DNA of 64,000 nucleotides. It comes from Ophiocordyceps camponoti-saundersi (nom. inval.). Lineage: Eukaryota; Ascomycota; Sordariomycetes; Hypocreales; Ophiocordycipitaceae. Positions 10,125 through 22,467 of this stretch are shown one piece after another (the stretch's first letter is position 1; every line of letters starts with the position of its first letter). The translations under genes and the position numbers were made by a program. The notes under the pieces were generated by a model, which had not been told where the DNA came from, did not search any database, and worked only from the letters and a program-made list of their open reading frames with translations. Location of the stretch: contig PDHQ01000028.1 in the NCBI GenBank assembly GCA_003339415.1, forward strand, positions 1-64,000. Reading direction: 5' to 3'.

Positions 10125-12921
10125 CGGTCATGCCCGGCTTTGGGAGCAACGACTTGTTTGTTTCGCACCCAGCCGAGCAGGCAACACCAGAGCTGATTTT
10201 TCTGACACTAACCGGAGGCAAAATAGCATCACCGACCCTGGATCGATTAAGACGCGATGAATACCGTACAGCACCTTGTAGGTAGGTACCCCTTGCCGTG
10301 ACTAATTCATGCACGTCTATGTTCAGAAGCATCATATTATTCGACCCGGAAACTCGAGGATCGAAGTCGACCAAGTGTTTTTCCTTATCCTGCTCTATCT
10401 TTGTGTATCTCTCTCTTTTTAATTTCCCTCACGAATTCGCGCTATATCCGGTACCTTCTCGATGGCCGGGATACTTCATCTATGTATCGGCGGCCGGGAG
10501 ACTCCATCGACGTATCGACGGCACGGGAAGTGTGAAGGTAGTTAGCGAAGCTCAGCATGTTCCTGATTGGAATTGGAGAACTGCCAGAACCCCTAGGGAT
10601 TAAAGGTTCGAGGCTCTGGAGCGCGCTGTCCGGAGCGATGCTCTATGAACGTTGACTCTGCCATCAAGTCGGGCTGATGTCGACAGACGAGCACCGTTGA
10701 TGAGATAGGAAGAGCTTAGCGAATTAGTAGCATCTTGGGAGCTGCCCGAACGAGAAGTGTTTCTGGACGACGTTACGTGACTGCTGCCTTGATGTTCGTG
10801 CAGTAGAATACCTTGGTAGAGCCATGAACACAGGACGTGACGGCGTCGACTAGCAGTGACAAGTGACGGCAACTATTATGCATTGGGCTAGGCTGGGAGG
10901 ATATGTGAAGAATAGGTACCTCGGAATTCAGGGGTCATTCTTAATAAGCACGAGGCAAGTGAAGGAGGATGGTGGCAGGGAAATTCCAAATCGTTCTTCG
11001 AGTCTGTGAGACTGATGGGGACAAACAAGGGGACAAACAAAGAGGTGGGCGACATTGTGGCCTCGTGGGTTTTTTTTTAGGAGGGCGGTCGTGTAGGCAA
11101 ATTGGATTTGGAGGGCACGAGTCACCTGCCGTGGGCCTCGAGGGTCTAGAGGAGAGGTTGGCGGGGGCGTCTAGACTGTTGATTCGAGGACCCGTGCGGA
11201 TTGGAAGTCGGATGATGACGATGATACAGAAGATGTTTATATTGATGATGATGAGGAGGACATTGTATGTAATGTATGTATGTACGGATATATGTACATA
11301 TATGTATGTATGTACAATGTATGACGAGGTTGGAGGAGGAGGAGGAGAATCAAGGAAGAGAGGGAGGCGGGAAATGTTGTCCTGGAGTGAATAAGGAAAG
11401 GGGCAGAAAAGGGTTCCAGGGTCCTTTGCCCTACGGCATAATTTGTACGGATAGTAAAGTCAAAGTCGGGAAGAAAAGGCAAGCTTTTTTTAATCACCCC
11501 TTGTTCGAGACGACGCTTGGTTGGAATGCATCTGCTGAGGTAAAGCGTCTAGGCTTGGACCGGAACAGAACTGGCGCCAACTTTCTCTTTTCCCCTCCAA
11601 TGAAGAAGGAAATGTCTTCAAATATGTACCTACCTATATATGTAAGATAAAACGTCTCTCTCACATGAGAAAAAGTCTGGTTTATTCATCGTCAGCTGTT
11701 CGTTCCTTTCGACTTGCCAGGTGACGTCGCAAAAAGTGAGGAAATGGGAAAAATGAATGACTAAGGCCCTTTACCCATTCATGCACCAGCCTCGGGTCTT
11801 TGTACTGTGCGAAGTTAGTCGCCGGCCATTGTACCCTACCTATCCGGCAACCTTTTACCCCCTCCCGTCCTGGTCCGTAGACCGTCCGTTATAGTCCGTC
11901 CTTGTCCTGCCACTGGCTCCCAGTGGGTTGCTCAGCCACGCACGCGACGCGGCTTAGGGGCTGCCACCCCCCTCTGCATGCACGGATGCAGGCCAGCGGA
12001 AAGCGTGCAAGCGGAAGAGACAGTGCGCACAGTGTTCAATGGTACATCGTCGCCGCAAGGTTTCCGCTGCTCCTACGCGGATGGAACCTTTAGTGGACGC
12101 CTTCCCCTACGCCCCAGGCGGGTACATGTGCGCAGGGTGTCTCTGCACGGGGATAACTCCTGGCTGGGACCTGAGGCCCAAGTACCTCCCGTCGATGCTT
12201 GTTTGAGACGAAGGGCCCCAAATCGATCAAAGTCCTCCATCCCGCTCTTCTTCCTCACCAACTTCCCCCCCTCTGCCGCTCTCCTTCGCCGTATCGTCGT
12301 GCGCCTCGTTGACTCTCTCTCTATCTTCATCTCTCATCTTTTCATTGCTCCTATTCTCCTTTCCCCCCAGCGTCTCTCTCTTGCTCCCTCCCTCTCCTAG
12401 TACTTCCTGTACGCCTCACCCGCCACATTTCTCTCTCCCCCTCTCCTCCTCTTCTCCCACTCCCCGCCTCCTCGCTCTCTCTCTCTCCCCCCCCCCCTCC
12501 TCCCCTCCCCCCGCCTCAGCGGCTGCTTCTCCAATCCTTGGAGGCGACAACGCCGACCCTGTGGCTGGTGTTCTGCGACCAAGACCAGCTGCGCCATTCC
12601 CGAAACCATCGCCGCCGCCCGTCTCTCGCTAAAGCCGGTCTGCGAGACGGGGCCTGTTCCTATTCCGTCGCATCCGTTCATGGCCACTCTTTGACGACAA
12701 GCCCGCGTTAGCTGCTTGCCTCGGGGGAATTCCTCGTTTTCAACCACGCCTACCCTCTCTCCCTCTCTCCCTCTCGCCCTCTACTATTCGTCATCTGCCG
12801 CGACTCTCGGACCGCTCTCGCCTCCAGAGATTCATCCCTTTCGTCAACTGCGACGCCGCTGTGCCGACAAGTCGCTCGTCGCCTTGCGCTGCGCCCGCTG
12901 CTCGCCTACCTTTGTTCCATC
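10125..12921. other. 2.8-kb gene-poor intergenic region
   Basis: No convincing gene is present; the short open frames on both strands have no family resemblance and show no codon pattern. It holds a TATG/GTAT microsatellite with a GGA run (about 11260-11350), several TAGGTACC-like motifs (10276, 10911, 11624), and from about 12230 a long pyrimidine-rich plus-strand stretch that runs to the transporter start and probably contains its promoter and 5' leader. A noncoding RNA cannot be excluded from sequence alone. Confidence 0.6.
11257..11350. repeat. TATG-type microsatellite and GGA run
   Basis: The stretch contains repeated TGTATGTATGTA and TATATGTACATATATG units followed by a GGAGGAGGAGGAG run. 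It is simple sequence with no coding character. Confidence 0.85.
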
Positions 12922-14456
12922 ATGATCGAAGACAAGTACGTCGCGCTCGCTGCTTGATGCGCCCTATAATTTGTGCTGATGGGTCGCCTTCAGGTACATC
13001 GGCCTGGCGCTGGCCATGTCGTCGGCCCTCGCGATCGGTAAGATTAATCCTCGCTCTGCGTTTCCTTCTCTTCTAACCTGCTTTTCCCGCTTCAGGCACC
13101 AGTTTCGTCATCACGAAAAAGGTTCGTCGCCTTCTCGGTTCCCGACCTCGTATTACGATTCTGACGTGCATCGCTAGGGTCTGCTGGACGCTGAGCAACG
13201 ACATGGTTTCGAGGGCGACGGTTTTGTCTACCTGAGGAGTCCAGTGTGGTGGGCCGGCATCGCCACACGTCCGTCTCCCTTCGCCTTTACCTTTGATATT
13301 GTCGTGCTGACGACGCCGTCTAGTTGTCATTGGAGAGGTCTGCAACTTCGCCGCGTATGCCTTCGCACCAGCCATTCTCGTCACGCCCCTCGGAGCGCTC
13401 AGCGTCCTCATCGGCGCCGTCCTGGGCTCATACTTTCTCGAGGAGGAGTTGGGAACGCTGGGCAAGCTGGGCAGTGCCATCTGCCTCATCGGCGCCGTCG
13501 TCATCGTCCTCCACGCGCCCCCCGACGAAGACATACAGACCGTTGACCAGATCTTGCACTTTGCCGTTCAGCCAGGTGAGCCCTGTCCCGCCGCGCGCCC
13601 GAACACCGTCTGACTTGTTACATAGGTTTTCTGCTCTACTCCCTCGCCGTCATAGCCTTTGCCGTCTTCATGATCTACAAGATTGCGCCGGCCTACGGCA
13701 AGAAAAACGCACTGATCTACCTGTCCATCTGTTCTACCGTCGGTTCCATCTCCGTCATGTCCGTCAAGGCATTTGGCATTGCCCTCAAGCTTTCTCTCGC
13801 CGGCAATAATCAGTTTTCGCACCCGTCAACCTACGTCTTCATGATTTTGACCACCGTCTGCATCCTCATCCAGATGAACTACTTCAACAAGGCGCTGGCG
13901 TCCTTCCCAACCAATATGTAGGTGTCTTCCCTGTCATTGCCATCGAACTTCCCGCTGACCTTGCTACAGTGTCAACCCATTATACTATGTGACCTTCACC
14001 ACGGCAACCCTGTGTGCCTCCTTCATCCTCTTCAGCGGTTTCAACACAACTGACGCAGTCAATACTCTGTCTCTACTCTGCGGTTTCCTTGTCACTTTCA
14101 CTGGTGTTTACCTGCTGAACTTGTCGAGAGGCGATCCCAACGCACAGATTGGCCCTGCAGGCCACATGGGCTCGGAATCGACGCCCACAGACATGGTGTC
14201 GAGTTTGCAGACTCGTCGCAGCATGCAAGCTCGCCGCAGCGGAGACCTTACACGGCACAGTGTCAGCAGCCTACATGGCGACCGGGAAGGCCTCATCCGA
14301 GCATATGACGAAGAGGAGGCTGCAGGATTCGGCCTCACAGATTTGGCCGAAGAGAGCGAGGACGACTCGCGTCAACCCAGCAGCCGCCTCAACGGCAAGA
14401 AAGAGGTCAACTCGGACGACATTGAATTGGAAGACAGGAAATCTGCCGAGAGGTAG
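12922..14456 (+). CDS. NIPA-type magnesium transporter (DUF803 family)
   Basis: This is a multi-pass membrane protein of the NIPA family, whose animal members transport Mg2+. Seven exons are inferred: 12922-12935, 12994-13037, 13096-13121, 13178-13268, 13324-13575, 13626-13917 and 13970-14456, exactly 402 codons (401 residues). The start MIEDKYIGLALAMSSALAIG leads into TM1, then TSFVITKKGLLDAE, SPVWWAGIATLVIGEVCNF, and the hallmark AFAPAILVTPLGALSVLIGA. Further hydrophobic helices follow (LGKLGSAICLIGAVVIVLHA, GFLLYSLAVIAFAVFM, and others), about nine in all. Residues from about 300 on are a hydrophilic cytosolic tail rich in Ser, Arg and Glu. The first three exons are tiny (14, 44 and 26 nt). 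Fungal members are poorly studied, so substrate is taken from the family rather than shown. Confidence 0.92.
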
Positions 14457-15550
14457 GAAGCGGCCGCCGTCGCCGCCCTCCTCGGAGCTCCAACTGACCC
14501 ATCACGACAAAGATGGGACGAAGTGACGTGAATGACTACCTTGTCCTTGGAACTCTCTCGTCGCACCTCTTCGCATACTACCCAACTTCGGGGATGGAAC
14601 CCCTCCCCGAGTGTACATTTACGCCTCGTTCTTGTCCGCCATTTGTCACCCTCTGCTCTGCAAGTTTTGCGCCCCTTTGTTGGGGCGCGACGACGAGGCA
14701 AAAGCGAGGCGACGGCCAACGCGAGTATTCTCTTTCACCCTGCTATGAGGAGTACTAAAAGGATCGGGAACAAGGACGGCTTTTGCTGGACGGCAGCTTT
14801 GGCGTTCGTGTTTTTTTTATCTTACATGTGTTTTATCTTGGTTTTGACTGCTTCTCTTCACCTTCCCTTTGTTACGCGCGTCCTGGTTCTGTCGTCTTCC
14901 GTTCTCAGCTGAACCACTCTTCACTCCCGTCCCCATTCGATTGGGGGTCAGATCCTCCAGTGGGGACGCGGACGGATGGCACATAGCTATCTACCTACAC
15001 ATCATCGACGCCCTGCTGACATAGAGAGAGCGCGGGCGCGGAAATCGTTGACGAGCGAGGAAAGGAGATGGGACGATATAGCGATGGCAGGGACGGAGGA
15101 GGTGATAGGATACAGCGGGGCGTGAGGCGAGGAGCGTGGGAGCTAACGTCTACGAAATGGGGACGCTTCGGCACGGCTGTCATCTACGAGGAGTTACACG
15201 CTCCCGACGGGCCAGTGTCGTTGGCTGACTTGTATGTACGCTGGTCGAATAAACCACGGCGGGCTTCTGTCGAGCCCGTCCGAACAAGCCTCGGTAGAGG
15301 GGCGATACCAGATGAACTTCCGTTCAGGCAGCCGACTTCCGCTTCTCGTCTTCGAAAAGAAATAATGCGGGAAAAGTGAAATGACTAGAAATTCCGCAAC
15401 TCAAGTTGGGATGCCACATTCATCCACCACCAGGCGACGCCACGCCTGAGCAGATCGTAGTCCCTTATCCGTGTCCTATCGGTATCAACAGTTTTTTATT
15501 TCCCTGTCTCCCGACGTCGCCGCATCACAACTGCCATATGCAGACATCGC
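14457..15550. other. Convergent intergenic region, transporter / uS3 3' ends
   Basis: About 1.1 kb lies between the stops of two convergent genes. I see no gene. It should contain both 3' UTRs. Short open frames lack recognisable motifs, and no tRNA-like A/B box pair was noticed. Confidence 0.6.
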
Positions 15551-16525
15551 TTATTGTTGCTCGGCCACCTCCTCTTCCTCCGCACCCTCCTGCTCGGCGA
15601 CTCTCGCATCCTGACTGGCCTGCGCTTGAGCGGCCTTGGCGCCGTAGTCCTGGCTCATAGGCTGCAGCACCGTCTGCTCCTCCTTGGGCTCGATGATGGT
15701 GACGGCGTCCGGTAGGGACTTCTGCGGGCCAGCCTTGCCCTCCGGGTCGGAGCCGCGCATGATCTTGACCTTGATACCGAGGACGCCCTGTCGGAGGAGT
15801 ACGTGGCGGGTGGCGGAGTCGATGAAGTCCTTCGCAGGTTGACCAGAGTGGATCATGAAACCGTCGGTGAATTTCATGCTCTTGGCACGGGCGGCGCGAA
15901 GCTTGCCGGAGACGACCACCTCGCAGCCCTTTGCGCCGCTCTCCATGATGAAGCGGAGGACACCATAGCAGGCGCGACGGACAGCAAGACCGTTGAGAAG
16001 CTTGTAACGGAGAGACTCGCACTGAGCGACGGCAGACAGACCTCGATTCTGCACCTTTGCGGCGTAGAGCGAGACTGAATTCTCGGGGAATTTGAAACGC
16101 TTCTGGATGAGCGAAGTGAGCTCGCGGATGCGACGGCCCTGTTCTCCGAGGACCTCCTGGGTGTGGGTTGCGCGGATGATGATGTCGGTGACGGTGGGCG
16201 TCACGCGGACCTCGACGCCCGAATAACCCTCCTCGGCGAGCTCACGCTGGAAGAATTCGTTGAGTTCGGCGTAGAAGACGCCATCGGCGACGAACTTTCT
16301 CCGTTTAGACCTGGAGGAAAGAGGGGAGGAAGACAAATCATGTTAGTTAATTCATTCTGGACTGCGAAGGAAGAGGCGCGTCATGACTGGGGCGCCGGGG
16401 AGGAAAAAGAGATGGAGATTTGGAGGTTTCGGTCGTTGCAGTCTCCTCTTCGATTCGAGGTGCGTTGCAGACGATGATGATGCGCGCTTCGTTCGAACTC
16501 ACAATTGTGTGCCTGAGTGAGCCAT
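15551..16525 (-). CDS. rps3: 40S ribosomal protein uS3 (Rps3)
   Basis: uS3 sits at the mRNA entry channel of the small ribosomal subunit. Two exons are inferred: 16525-16503 and 16310-15551, joined by a 192-bp intron, giving 260 residues. Splicing yields [20 protein letters not shown]; the [17 protein letters not shown] motif is diagnostic. The KH domain follows ([20 protein letters not shown], then [20 protein letters not shown]) and the C-terminal uS3 domain includes [21 protein letters not shown] and [13 protein letters not shown]. The tail is long and acidic/Gln-rich ([10 protein letters not shown]), longer than in yeast. An intron a few codons after the ATG is typical of fungal ribosomal protein genes. 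I looked for a box C/D snoRNA on the transcribed strand of the intron and did not see one. Confidence 0.97.
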
Positions 16526-17381
16526 GATTCAGGCCAAGAAAGCGGTCGTTCGTGGATTTAGTGGCTGGTTAACTGGCTTCGGTTCGCGAGTTGAACGACA
16601 AGGACGACGACGATAAGAGAGAGGGAATGACTTTTAGAGGCTGTGATGCTTCGATAATTCGGGGCAGTGGGTTGAGCCCTAATCTGGCGGTACGTACCTA
16701 GGTATCTACTTGTGAGCTGGAAAATGCTTTTTCCCCCTGTCGTGGCGGTGCGTCCTTTGAGCTGTGCGGCTGTGGCCGTGCACATCTGTCCGTCCCTGGT
16801 CAGTGGTAGGTACTAGGTACCCACTACGTAATCGAGTCCTCAGGGTTAAAAGAGGAGTGGAGGGGTGAGGGGGGCAATTGAGCATTCAGCCGATGATTGA
16901 CCGACTGACCCCAGGCGCAGCTGACGTCGGTCTCCCGAAGAGCAAGGCAAGCCCGTGTGTCTCTCTGAAAGCTCCAGCACAACTCTTAATCTACCTCACC
17001 ACAAACAACCCCAGTCTCTCTACCCTCACGCTTCAACGCGCCCTGAGAAACGCGAAGAGTCTGCTCCCGTCTTCAGAATGCCGCCTGCTGCTTCGAGAAG
17101 ATAGGTGTTCGACTGATATAGCCTCGGTCTGCTTCGGCCGAGTCATGTTACTGAAGCCCGCTGGTCACTTTTCTTTTCATTCTCTCTTCCGCACGAGGTC
17201 GCACCTTCTGCTCAGGACGGGGAAGTTGGTCAGCTGATTTCCGATACGACAACCTCTGAATTCGCTGCCTCGCGGACACTGCTTCTATCTTGCCTCATTC
17301 CTGTGCTTGTGCCACTGCTATCGCCCACATCTGCGCCTTTGCTTCAGACTTCGGGCGCCTCGCTGCGCTCCGTTTGCCGCC
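16526..17381. promoter_or_regulatory. Divergent promoter region, rps3 / myotubularin gene
   Basis: This 856-bp region lies between two divergent genes and presumably holds both promoters. It contains TACCTAGGTA-type motifs near 16691-16710 and 16805-16825. No gene is visible. Confidence 0.55.
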
Positions 17382-19641
17382 ATGGAGGCCAAGAAGGTAA
17401 TAGCACAAAACAGCCTTCCTTCGTTTCTCTTCTGGACCGCGATGTCCTGAACCACTCTAGGTAATCGACAATGTCCAAGGCATCTACGGCGGCCAAAGCA
17501 CCCACGGCATCCTGCGCTTGACCGACTTCCACTTGGTGTTCTGTGCGCCTGCCAAGCAGCCCGAAGGCGCCAAGTCCGAGTCTTCATCCACCCGCAATCG
17601 AGAGCGCTGGCTCACCTACCCCATACTTTGCTACTGCGCGCTGCGTCCGACTCCTCCCAGCTCGCGTATAGCTCCCTCGATCCGCATCCGCTGCCGTGAC
17701 TTCACCTTTGTCACATTTAATTTTGCAGACAACGATGCGGCGCGTCAGGCCTTTGATTTTATCTATACGAGAACTTGCAAACTGGGATCGGTCGAAAGGC
17801 TGTTCGCTTTCAACCACAAGCCCTTGGCCAGCGAGAAGGGGCTGAATGGCTGGGAGATCTATGATCCTAGGGCCGAGTTTCGCAGACAAGGCATCAGCGA
17901 GAAACTTCCCGACAAGGGTTGGAGGATCACCAATATCAACAAAGACTATACCTTCTGCGACACCTATCCTGCCGTTTTGGTGGTCCCCTCCAAAATCTCG
18001 GATAATGTTCTGAAATATGCGAGGGATTTCCGGTCTCGAAATCGAATCCCTGTTCTGTCCTACATCCACCCCGTCAATAACTGCACAATCACCAGGAGCT
18101 CGCAGCCATTGTCTGGGATAACGAGAAAGTCCAACGTTCAGGACGAGAAGCTCGTCGCCGCATCCTTCTCCGCATGGATGCCCGGTGGATCGGACGAGCC
18201 GACTCCACCTTCGAGCCAGTCGGAAGCATCTACCGTTGAGCCGGATCTCCCCGAAACAGAGCGCTATGAAGACGAGCTCATCTCACGATCAGCAGCAGCC
18301 CTGTACGACGAAAAGACGGGCGAGCAGCTTGTCTACGGGCGCCAACAGGCTAATATGATTGTCGACGCCCGGCCCACCATCAATGCCATAGTGAATCAGG
18401 TTCAGGGCATGGGTTCGGAGAACATGGACAAGTATACGTTCGCCACCAAGTCATTTCTCAACATCGAGAACATCCATGTGATGCGCAACTCTCTTATCAA
18501 GGTGAACGAGGCTCTCAAGGACGCCGACATTTCTCCCCTTCCGCCCAACCGAGAGCTGCTACAACAGAGTGGATGGCTGCGTCACATTTATAGCGTTCTT
18601 GACGGCTCAGCAATCATAGCTCGTCGCATCGGCATCAACCACTCTCACGTCCTCATCCACTGCTCCGACGGCTGGGACAGGACGAGCCAGCTGAGCGCCC
18701 TGGCTCAGATCATGCTAGATCCGTATTACAGGACCCTGGAAGGCTTCATCGTCTTGGTCGAAAAGGACTGGCTATCATTTGGTCACATGTTCAGGCTACG
18801 GTCCGGCCATCTCAACCACGACGATTGGTTCACGGTGCAGAAAGACGCCCTCGCCGGCTCCAAGGTTCATCCCGGCGATGGTGACGGGCGCAACGACGCG
18901 CTTCAGAACGTGCTGAGCGGCGCCAAGCGCTTCTTCAACCAGAGCAGAGACGATGCAGACCTGTCGTCCATTAGCGAGGCGGCGTCAGGCAAGGTGGTTG
19001 ACGAAGAGGCCACGCTGCCCAAGATGGTCAGCCCGGTGTTTCATCAGTTCCTCGACTGCACGTATCAGCTGGTGTGCCAGAACCCGGACCGGTTCGAGTT
19101 CAACGAGCGTTTCTTGCGTCGTCTGCTGTACCATCTCTACTCTTGCCAGTATGGCACGTTCCTCTACAACTCGGAGAAGCAGAGGAGGGACGCTCGCCTG
19201 AGCGAGAGAACCTCATCCGTTTGGGACTACTTTCTCTGCCGCAAAGCCGAATTCACGAACCCCAGCTACGACGCCGTCATCGACGACCGGGAAAGGGGTC
19301 GCGAGCGTATCCTGCTGCCCAACCTGAATGACATCAGGTGGTGGCACCAGCTCTTTGGGCGCGCCGACGACGATATGAATGGCTCCCTCAACGCGAATTC
19401 CAAGCCTGCCGCGAACGAGTCTTCCAAGTTCGAGGCTGGCCCGTCGGTGCTGGTGGCCGTGGAGACGGCGCACGATACTCTGACGCCGGGCCCCCGACAG
19501 GCTCCCCCCTCTTCGTCCTCCAACGTCCTGTCCGCCGCTTTGCGAGACGGATTCAGCAGTCTGGACATTAGCCGTGGAGCTGAGCCTGCAGATGCCCCGA
19601 CGCCCCCCCGCAGCGAGCAGGAGCTGCAGGAGATGACATAG
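17382..19641 (+). CDS. Myotubularin-type phosphoinositide 3-phosphatase (Ymr1-like)
   Basis: Enzymes of this family remove the 3-phosphate from PI3P and PI(3,5)P2 on endosomes and vacuoles. Two exons (17382-17396 and 17461-19641) give 731 residues. The N-terminus, MEAKKVIDNVQGIYGGQSTHG, begins a PH-GRAM domain. The phosphatase domain carries the CX5R signature HCSDGWDRTSQ with Cys406 and Arg412, matching the CSDGWDRT form of active myotubularins, so it should be catalytic. Other family blocks are NGWEIYDPRAEFRRQG, GWRITNINKDYTFCDTYPAVLVVP, RNRIPVLSYIHP and VEKDWLSFGHMFRLRSGH. The last 100 residues are disordered and Pro/Ser-rich. The TAG stop is followed by 113 further in-phase codons (see the separate entry), so the annotated C-terminus may be short. 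A fungal Ymr1 orthologue is the most likely identity. Confidence 0.92.
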
Positions 19642-19983
19642 GACGTCATAGATACTCCTCCGGACGATGCCCTGTTTCGCGGCGGCTCCAGTCCGGAAGT
19701 AGGTGAGGCGACGGTTCGCTTTTCACGTCGCCGTAGCACCGGGCCGACGCTGGCCGACAGCGTGTACCTGTGCGGTGCCGAAGGATGTCTTCCTGGTTCG
19801 CCGGAACACGTCGGCTGCGGTTGGGCCGTTGTCCCATCGCCGCGAGATGCGTACTCTCGGGCCTCGGAGCCTGATCTGCCTTATGCCTTCGAAGAGGACT
19901 CCTCAGCGGATGAGGAGTGTCCCAGAGAAACGGGATGGCAGGCTTCAGGGCGACGGAGCAGGCGTCTGACGCAAAGCGTATGA
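19642..19983 (+). other. 113-codon in-phase extension after the phosphatase stop
   Basis: After the TAG at 19639-19641 the same reading frame stays open for 113 codons until TGA at 19981-19983. Its composition (DVIDTPPDDALFRGGSSPEV at the start; Ser/Arg/Glu-rich; ending RRSRRLTQSV) resembles the disordered tail just before the stop. It may be lost C-terminal coding sequence, a readthrough extension, an exon reached by an unrecognised intron, or chance open frame in GC-rich DNA. Confidence 0.4.
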
Positions 19984-20098
19984 TTTGACGAGTGACGACT
20001 CGGTATATTTCTCTTTGATTTCTTTTGTTTTTTTCTCTTTGTCCTTTCTCCAGACATCGGTTCTGATAGAAGGATGGGTCGGAAACGGGGGTAAGGCG

Positions 20099-20119
20099 GG
20101 GGGGGGGGGGGGGGGGGGG
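20099..20119. repeat. Homopolymer G tract (21 G)
   Basis: An uninterrupted run of 21 guanines lies in the convergent intergenic region between the phosphatase and FRS1 genes. The remaining sequence of 19984-20483 shows no gene. Length of the run may be inexact. Confidence 0.9.
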
Positions 20120-20483
20120 ACAGCGAGTTGATACAGAAGCAAAGATGTTTGTTTAATGATAACAAGCGGCAGCCTCGCCCCCAAGGGATTCGAGCGTTTA
20201 CAAGCGTTAGGGCCTAGACGGGCTGAACAGGACCATGGGGCCTACAAAGACTATCAATCTACAGATTTGAACATTGTCTTCTTCGCCGAGGTAGCCGAGT
20301 GGATGGCTTGTGCTCCCGTCTATGCTATCCAGGTTCACCTTCGTAACGAGATCTAGACGGCATCGTATCGCAGACATCTCTGTACGTCATCCCACATGAG
20401 GAAGATACCACAACCGACATCGCGTCGTTCAGAACGCATCTCTCTTTTCTAATTGGCCGACAGAAAGAACTATACATCATCTA

Positions 20484-22467
20484 TCACAAGAAGACTTCGA
20501 GGTTAATCTCGAGGGCGCTGACGGGGTATCTGTAGAGTGAGGGAGCGTGACGAGGGTCAGTCAGCGAACTAGACATCACCTTGTAGAGAGATGGAAAGGG
20601 AGAAAAGTAACAGACCTGATATCAAACTTCTCCAACACGGTGGGATGCAGGATCCCGAATTCGCCGATGCGACGGTCCCGTCCACCCAGCCGAAGGAAGA
20701 CGGCGGCAGCGTGTCCATGGAAGAAGAGGTCCTCATCGAGCTCCTCGATCCAATAGCCGTCTGCCCTTTGCGGATTCTGCTCCACGACGTAGTCGACGCT
20801 CGTGCTGGCGGCGGCCAAGCCCTCCTCGCGGGTGATGAAGGCGGTACGGAGCATCAGTAGCAGCCGGTCGAGCAGGCCGTGGACGACCTGGAAGCCGCTC
20901 GACTTACCGCACCAGGCAGCTGCGAAGTGCCGCTCGTTTCGAGCCTTGCGCTCGAGAGAATCGTCCTTGAAGACGACGTCGGCGGCCTCGAAGATCTTGA
21001 TGGGGACGCTGTGGCCTTTGTTTTCCCGTATCGTCTTGAGAAGGCCTGGCAGAAGTGAGGTGCGGACGACCTGGTATTCAAGAGTCTTTGGGTTGGCTAG
21101 CCGGACGGCCGTCTTGCCGTCGTCGGGGCGGTTGAGAAAGGCAAAGTTTTCGTCGTGGCTGCAGAGGATCAGAGGCATGACCTCTGTCCAGCCTGCCATG
21201 GCGGCCTCGGTCCGCACGATGTCGCTGAGCTTGTTGATCATGAGAGGGGCGCCGACGGTGGCGGTTCGTGCAGGAGCCGTTCGGGGCAGCTTGTTGAAGC
21301 CATAGCAGACGGCAAGGTCCTCCATGATGTCACATTGATGAAGAACGTCTGCGCGGGTGGGAGGGATGGCGATCTCCAAGAGGTTGGCGTCTGTGGCGGA
21401 AGGGCGGGATTCGTACGACATCTTGGCCAGAAGATTGCAGAGACTCTGCGCAGACTCGTTCAGACCGGTGCAGCTATTAAGATAGTCGACCTCGGCACTC
21501 GTCATCCTCGGCTTCAGTGAAGGTGTGACGCGGCTCAGGTCATTATGCTCCGATACGATACGGACCGGCTCAACGGTGAAGGGTTCGGCGCAGTAGATGG
21601 AAAACATGGTCACGAGCATGTCGGTGACGATCTGAAGCTTGGTTAGGTCGGTGGCCGTAATCTCAATGAAGACGTTCGTCGTCTTCAGGGTAATTTTGGA
21701 CTGGTCGCTATTGATGATGGGAGGCAAGGAGCAGACGACACGGTTGGCATCTAGGATGACGGGGTAGACGGGCGAATCGCGGATTATGTGCAGGTAGCGG
21801 CCCAGATGCCGGTCGTTTTCGTACAGGGCCATGAGCTCGTCACCGTCCACTTCCTTGTCCTGGTTGAGAGGCTTGAATTTGATGTCTTGCGGAGGGAGGG
21901 CTTCGTAGGTGAAAGGGCCTTGGATCGTGTCTAGATCGTGCGTTCCCATGGATACCAGCGTCCTGTTGCGGGCCAAGTTCTGGTGCAGCTTGTCCTGTAG
22001 GGCGATGAAGGAGTCATAGCGATCCTGTGTGAACTTGATGTTGCGAAGGACAGCGCCGGCGACGTAGGGTCGAACTCTTGCAGTATCGGGCGTTACGGTG
22101 ATGGTCTGCTGCTTCTCGTCCTTGGGGGAGACGACGGAGAATTTCGGCGGAGGCGTCTGGCCGCGAAAGACGTTGAGGTTGAGGACGAGGCCCTCGAAGC
22201 AGAGCATATCATAGCGGTTGGCGGGGATTTCGATCTTGAGCTGGGGGGGCTCCCGGACGCCATTGACCATAGGCCTCTCTTCGACTTCATCTTCCTCAGT
22301 GTCTGCGTCGAGTTCGATTCCGTAGTCGAAGCAGAGGCTCTCAAACTCGGCCCTCGTGAACCTGTCTTTGTTCTCAGCAGCTTGAGGGGAATGGGCTTTG
22401 GTTGGTCATGTTACTTTTGACCGAGAGCCTCGTAGAGCTTATATTTGTCGACTGAGATGGTCGGCAT
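20484..22467 (-). CDS. frs1: Cytosolic phenylalanyl-tRNA synthetase beta subunit (Frs1)
   Basis: The beta subunit of the alpha2-beta2 enzyme that charges tRNA-Phe in the cytosol. Three exons are inferred: 22467-22415, 22361-20616 and 20529-20484, exactly 615 codons (614 residues). The start is MPTISVDKYKLYEALGQK, spliced to FTRAEFESLCFDYGIELD. Further blocks are LKIEIPANRYDMLCFEGL, VRPYVAGAVLRNIKF (B1/B3-4 region), NRTLVSMGTHDLDTIQGPF, IAIPPTRADVLHQCDIMED (B5 domain) and LANPKTLEYQVVRTSLLPG in the core. The last small exon adds RYPVSALEINLEVFL, the usual C-terminus of the eukaryotic family; reading through its intron would give an unrelated end. It lies divergent from the PP2A gene. Confidence 0.96.

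Noticed and set aside
12309..12632. Ser/Pro-rich open frame before the transporter
   Set aside because: It is only a translation of CT-rich leader sequence.
16311..16502. Intronic snoRNA in rps3
   Set aside because: RTGATGA-like strings occur only on the non-transcribed strand, and no matching D box was found.
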